From contig NC_043973.1 of the NCBI RefSeq assembly GCF_902148855.1, positions 17,346,028 through 17,410,027 of the forward strand: 64,000 nt of DNA. Reading direction: 5' to 3'. Of the stretch, positions 61,951 to 64,000 are shown in pieces. Every line of letters begins with the position of its first letter. Position 1 is the stretch's first letter. The notes beneath the pieces are model-generated. The model saw only the letters and a list, made by a program, of their open reading frames with translations. It was not told the DNA's origin and searched no databases. This stretch comes from Sphaeramia orbicularis. Lineage: Eukaryota; Chordata; Actinopteri; Kurtiformes; Apogonidae. Both the position numbers and the translations under genes were made by a program.

Positions 61951-62749
61951 ATGAGTGGCCCAACTTTCACCCCCCCCTCGGCAGAGGTGGCAGAGATGAA
62001 CCGCATCCATTATGAGTTGGAGTATACAGAGGGCATCAGCCAGCGCATGCGGATCCCTGAAACGCTCAAGGTGGCCCCAGAGAACCAACCAGTGCCTCTG
62101 CCACTACAGCCCCCCATGCCCCCTCATACAACACTGATGCAGGTGCCTGAGAGGATCATTGTAGCAGGTTAGCACAGCAGAATGGAGTCAGTTCATACAG
62201 GATGGTAGGGTGTGCAGCTGCCCAAAAGGATCGGAAAAATATTTCACTGGGCGTTTAGTATCATCTGTTTTTTAATGCTCTTCTTATTTCCACTGAAGGT
62301 GATGAGGGGGACCCTAGATTTTCTTGCCCCAGAGATTTAGACCTGATTCAGTCTGTCCCTCCTGTGGATCTGCTGGACATGAAGGCCCCACCTCGGGTTC
62401 TCACCCTCACTGAACAACCACTGGACTCACTGGAAACTGATCAAGCTGCCAATTCACAGAACAATCCCAGCCAAGCTGTAAGAGACACCTCAGTTTTCAC
62501 TCTGTGTACTTTCTGTATCATAGTTAAATGGTTTTTCTTTAATTCACTGTGACACCCACTTACAAGCTGTCCTGTCTCATGATGTTATTCTAGAAAATAC
62601 CAACCTTGATGGAATTTGAACTGTAACCTCTATGGTAAGCCTGCCATTGTCTATCATTCACAGGCCCATTTCCGTTCTCGAAGGGAACGTAGTGCCAGTG
62701 ATAACATTTCCGGCCGCCACAGCAGTCACATCAACAGAGGTGATGCAAG
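61951..62749 (+). CDS. mff: Mitochondrial fission factor, first coding exons (gene continues right)
   Basis: Tail-anchored adaptor of the outer mitochondrial and peroxisomal membrane that recruits the dynamin-type GTPase Drp1 for fission. Coding exons visible: 61951-62167 (exon opens at 61946), 62299-62477 and 62664-62749, all GT-AG, phases 1, 0, 2; 160 residues. Diagnostic parts are MNRIHYELEYTEGISQRMRI (the conserved N-terminal Drp1-binding region), LMQVPERIIVAG, DLDLIQS, APPRVLTLTEQPLDSLE and RRERSASDN. In mammals the last of these is RERSMS, an AMPK target. The start is the ATG 5 nt into the exon (MSGPTF), with an in-frame stop upstream; a second Met at MNRIHY is a possible alternative. 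The helix-rich middle and C-terminal membrane anchor lie past 64000. Confidence 0.93.
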
Positions 62750-64000
62750 GTAAGCACTCATACCAAGAATAAGTTTGTGAAACTTTTACAATTTTTTTTT
62801 TCTGCATAAATATGACCTGAAGTATGACCACTTTGTCCTAAAACAAACAAGACAAAAACCATAAACTCATTCATCTATTGTAGGTGTAACTTTACCAACA
62901 TTCTGAGTCTAACAGTAGTAGGTCAGGGACGTTGGTATGACAGAGCATCACAAGACACTATGAACCGTATGAGCCTCTGAAAGGGTTAGGCACACCTAAA
63001 AATCCCTATTATTCAAGTGTATGCTATATTTAGCTTATTTTTTTATAATTTTTTCTTGCCCTCATACAGTTGTTTCTCACAAGGAACTGAAGCCTCTTCA
63101 ACAAAAACAACACAAAGAGCATTTCTGAATTCTGCAGATGTGTCACTGTGGTGTTTTACTACATTATTTCAGATTCAAACCAAAAAATACATTAACTGAT
63201 GGAGGCAGCAGTTTTATGTGGTAAAATTCCTACCACAGTGTGAGGTTGGTGGTTCAAAATACAGCGACAAAATGGCCTCAGATCAACCTGTTGAAAAATG
63301 AATGAGGTTTAGCAGAATCTGACAAGAGGTCAGGAAGAGGAGCCATTTTCACCTGTAAAATACAGATTTTTACGTGTTTGTTGATCACTAGTATTTATAT
63401 ATTTAATCACATTTAAGTCAAATAATTCCTTTTAAAGCACAGAAACACATTTTAGTGTTCAGTATCACTTTAATTGTTGTTGAAAATGATCAATTCTTAA
63501 GCATGTCTGTGACAAAATTTGTGAGCAATAACAACAGCTACGCACTTGTGATACCTGTTTATCAGCCCTAAACATTGGTTTTGGGGATGTAACCTCATAT
63601 TTCAACATTTAACAATTTTTGTTCATGTTCTTTTACAGTATATCTATAGGATTAATGTCAGGACTTAACAGAAAATTAGATTTTCACTCTTTGTTAAGAA
63701 ATCACTCGTTACTCGTTGTGCTTTTGTCATTTTGCTACATAATCAGACTTAGCGTTGAGTTTCACTTCACAAATGACAACTTGACATCTTCCTGCAGAAT
63801 TTTCTGGTATAATTCAGAGTGTGTAGTTCCATAAATTCTAGATCAAAGCAGGCACAAATCATGATCCTGCCACTGCCATGTTTCACAGATGAGATCAAGG
63901 TATGATGTAGGAATGCAGTGTTTGATCAGCACTAAACATAACTGATCTGTTCACAAAACATCCTTCTTGAACTGTTCTGGTTTATCCACATGGCAGTGTT
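62750..64000. other. mff intron; probable dispersed repeat from about 63640
   Basis: No further mff exon was recognised. The end (GATCCTGCCACTGCCATGTTTCACAG and flanks, 63860-63890) resembles a repeat frequent in fish genomes with a 'CTGCCACCACCATG' phrase. Class not determined. Confidence 0.35.

Overview
The window is nuclear DNA from a ray-finned fish, almost certainly a teleost. It has split vertebrate genes with GT-AG introns, low gene density and AT-rich spacer full of short DNA transposons. Long simple repeats, a typical fish tRNA-derived SINE and Tc1/mariner and hAT debris support the same placement. No bacterial, plasmid or viral gene was seen, and no LTR retrovirus or Polinton remnant. 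The species cannot be fixed from the sequence alone.

Layout. (1) About 2.4-10.4 kb, minus strand: four of the expected five exons of a claudin-18 gene (cldn18), with the last exon probably left of the window. (2) 15.4-16.1 kb, minus: single-exon SOX14. (3) 16-33 kb: gene-free apart from one tRNA-Pro(UGG) at 30.2 kb; it holds non-repetitive stretches that could be sox14 regulatory DNA, plus many transposon copies. (4) 33.6-49.6 kb, plus: complete SEPTIN2 (360 aa), with a candidate extra C-terminal exon. (5) 50.4-58.0 kb, minus: complete STK25 (GCK-III kinase, 415 aa, 11 coding exons), tail-to-tail with septin2. (6) From 59.8 kb, plus: the 5' part of MFF (mitochondrial fission factor), head-to-head with stk25 and running off the right edge.

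The genes do not form a pathway. The left pair (SOX14-CLDN18) is a neighbourhood found on human 3q22, while septin2, STK25 and MFF lie on human 2q36-q37. The window therefore spans a junction of two ancestral blocks somewhere between 16 and 33.5 kb.

The most distinctive features are in the repeats. At least five kinds of short element sit between TTAA (or near-TTAA) repeats, three of them beginning CCC and ending GGG as piggyBac-type elements do. A family of six hAT-type elements mostly has clear 8-bp target duplications. Several elements are nested, which gives an order of insertion. An 820-bp fold-back element and a separate, perfect 35-bp-arm palindrome lie in septin2 introns. I found no new multi-gene system. 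The best leads are the septin2 C-terminal exon, the glycine/methionine repeat inside claudin-18, the fold-back element and the TTAA-element landscape.
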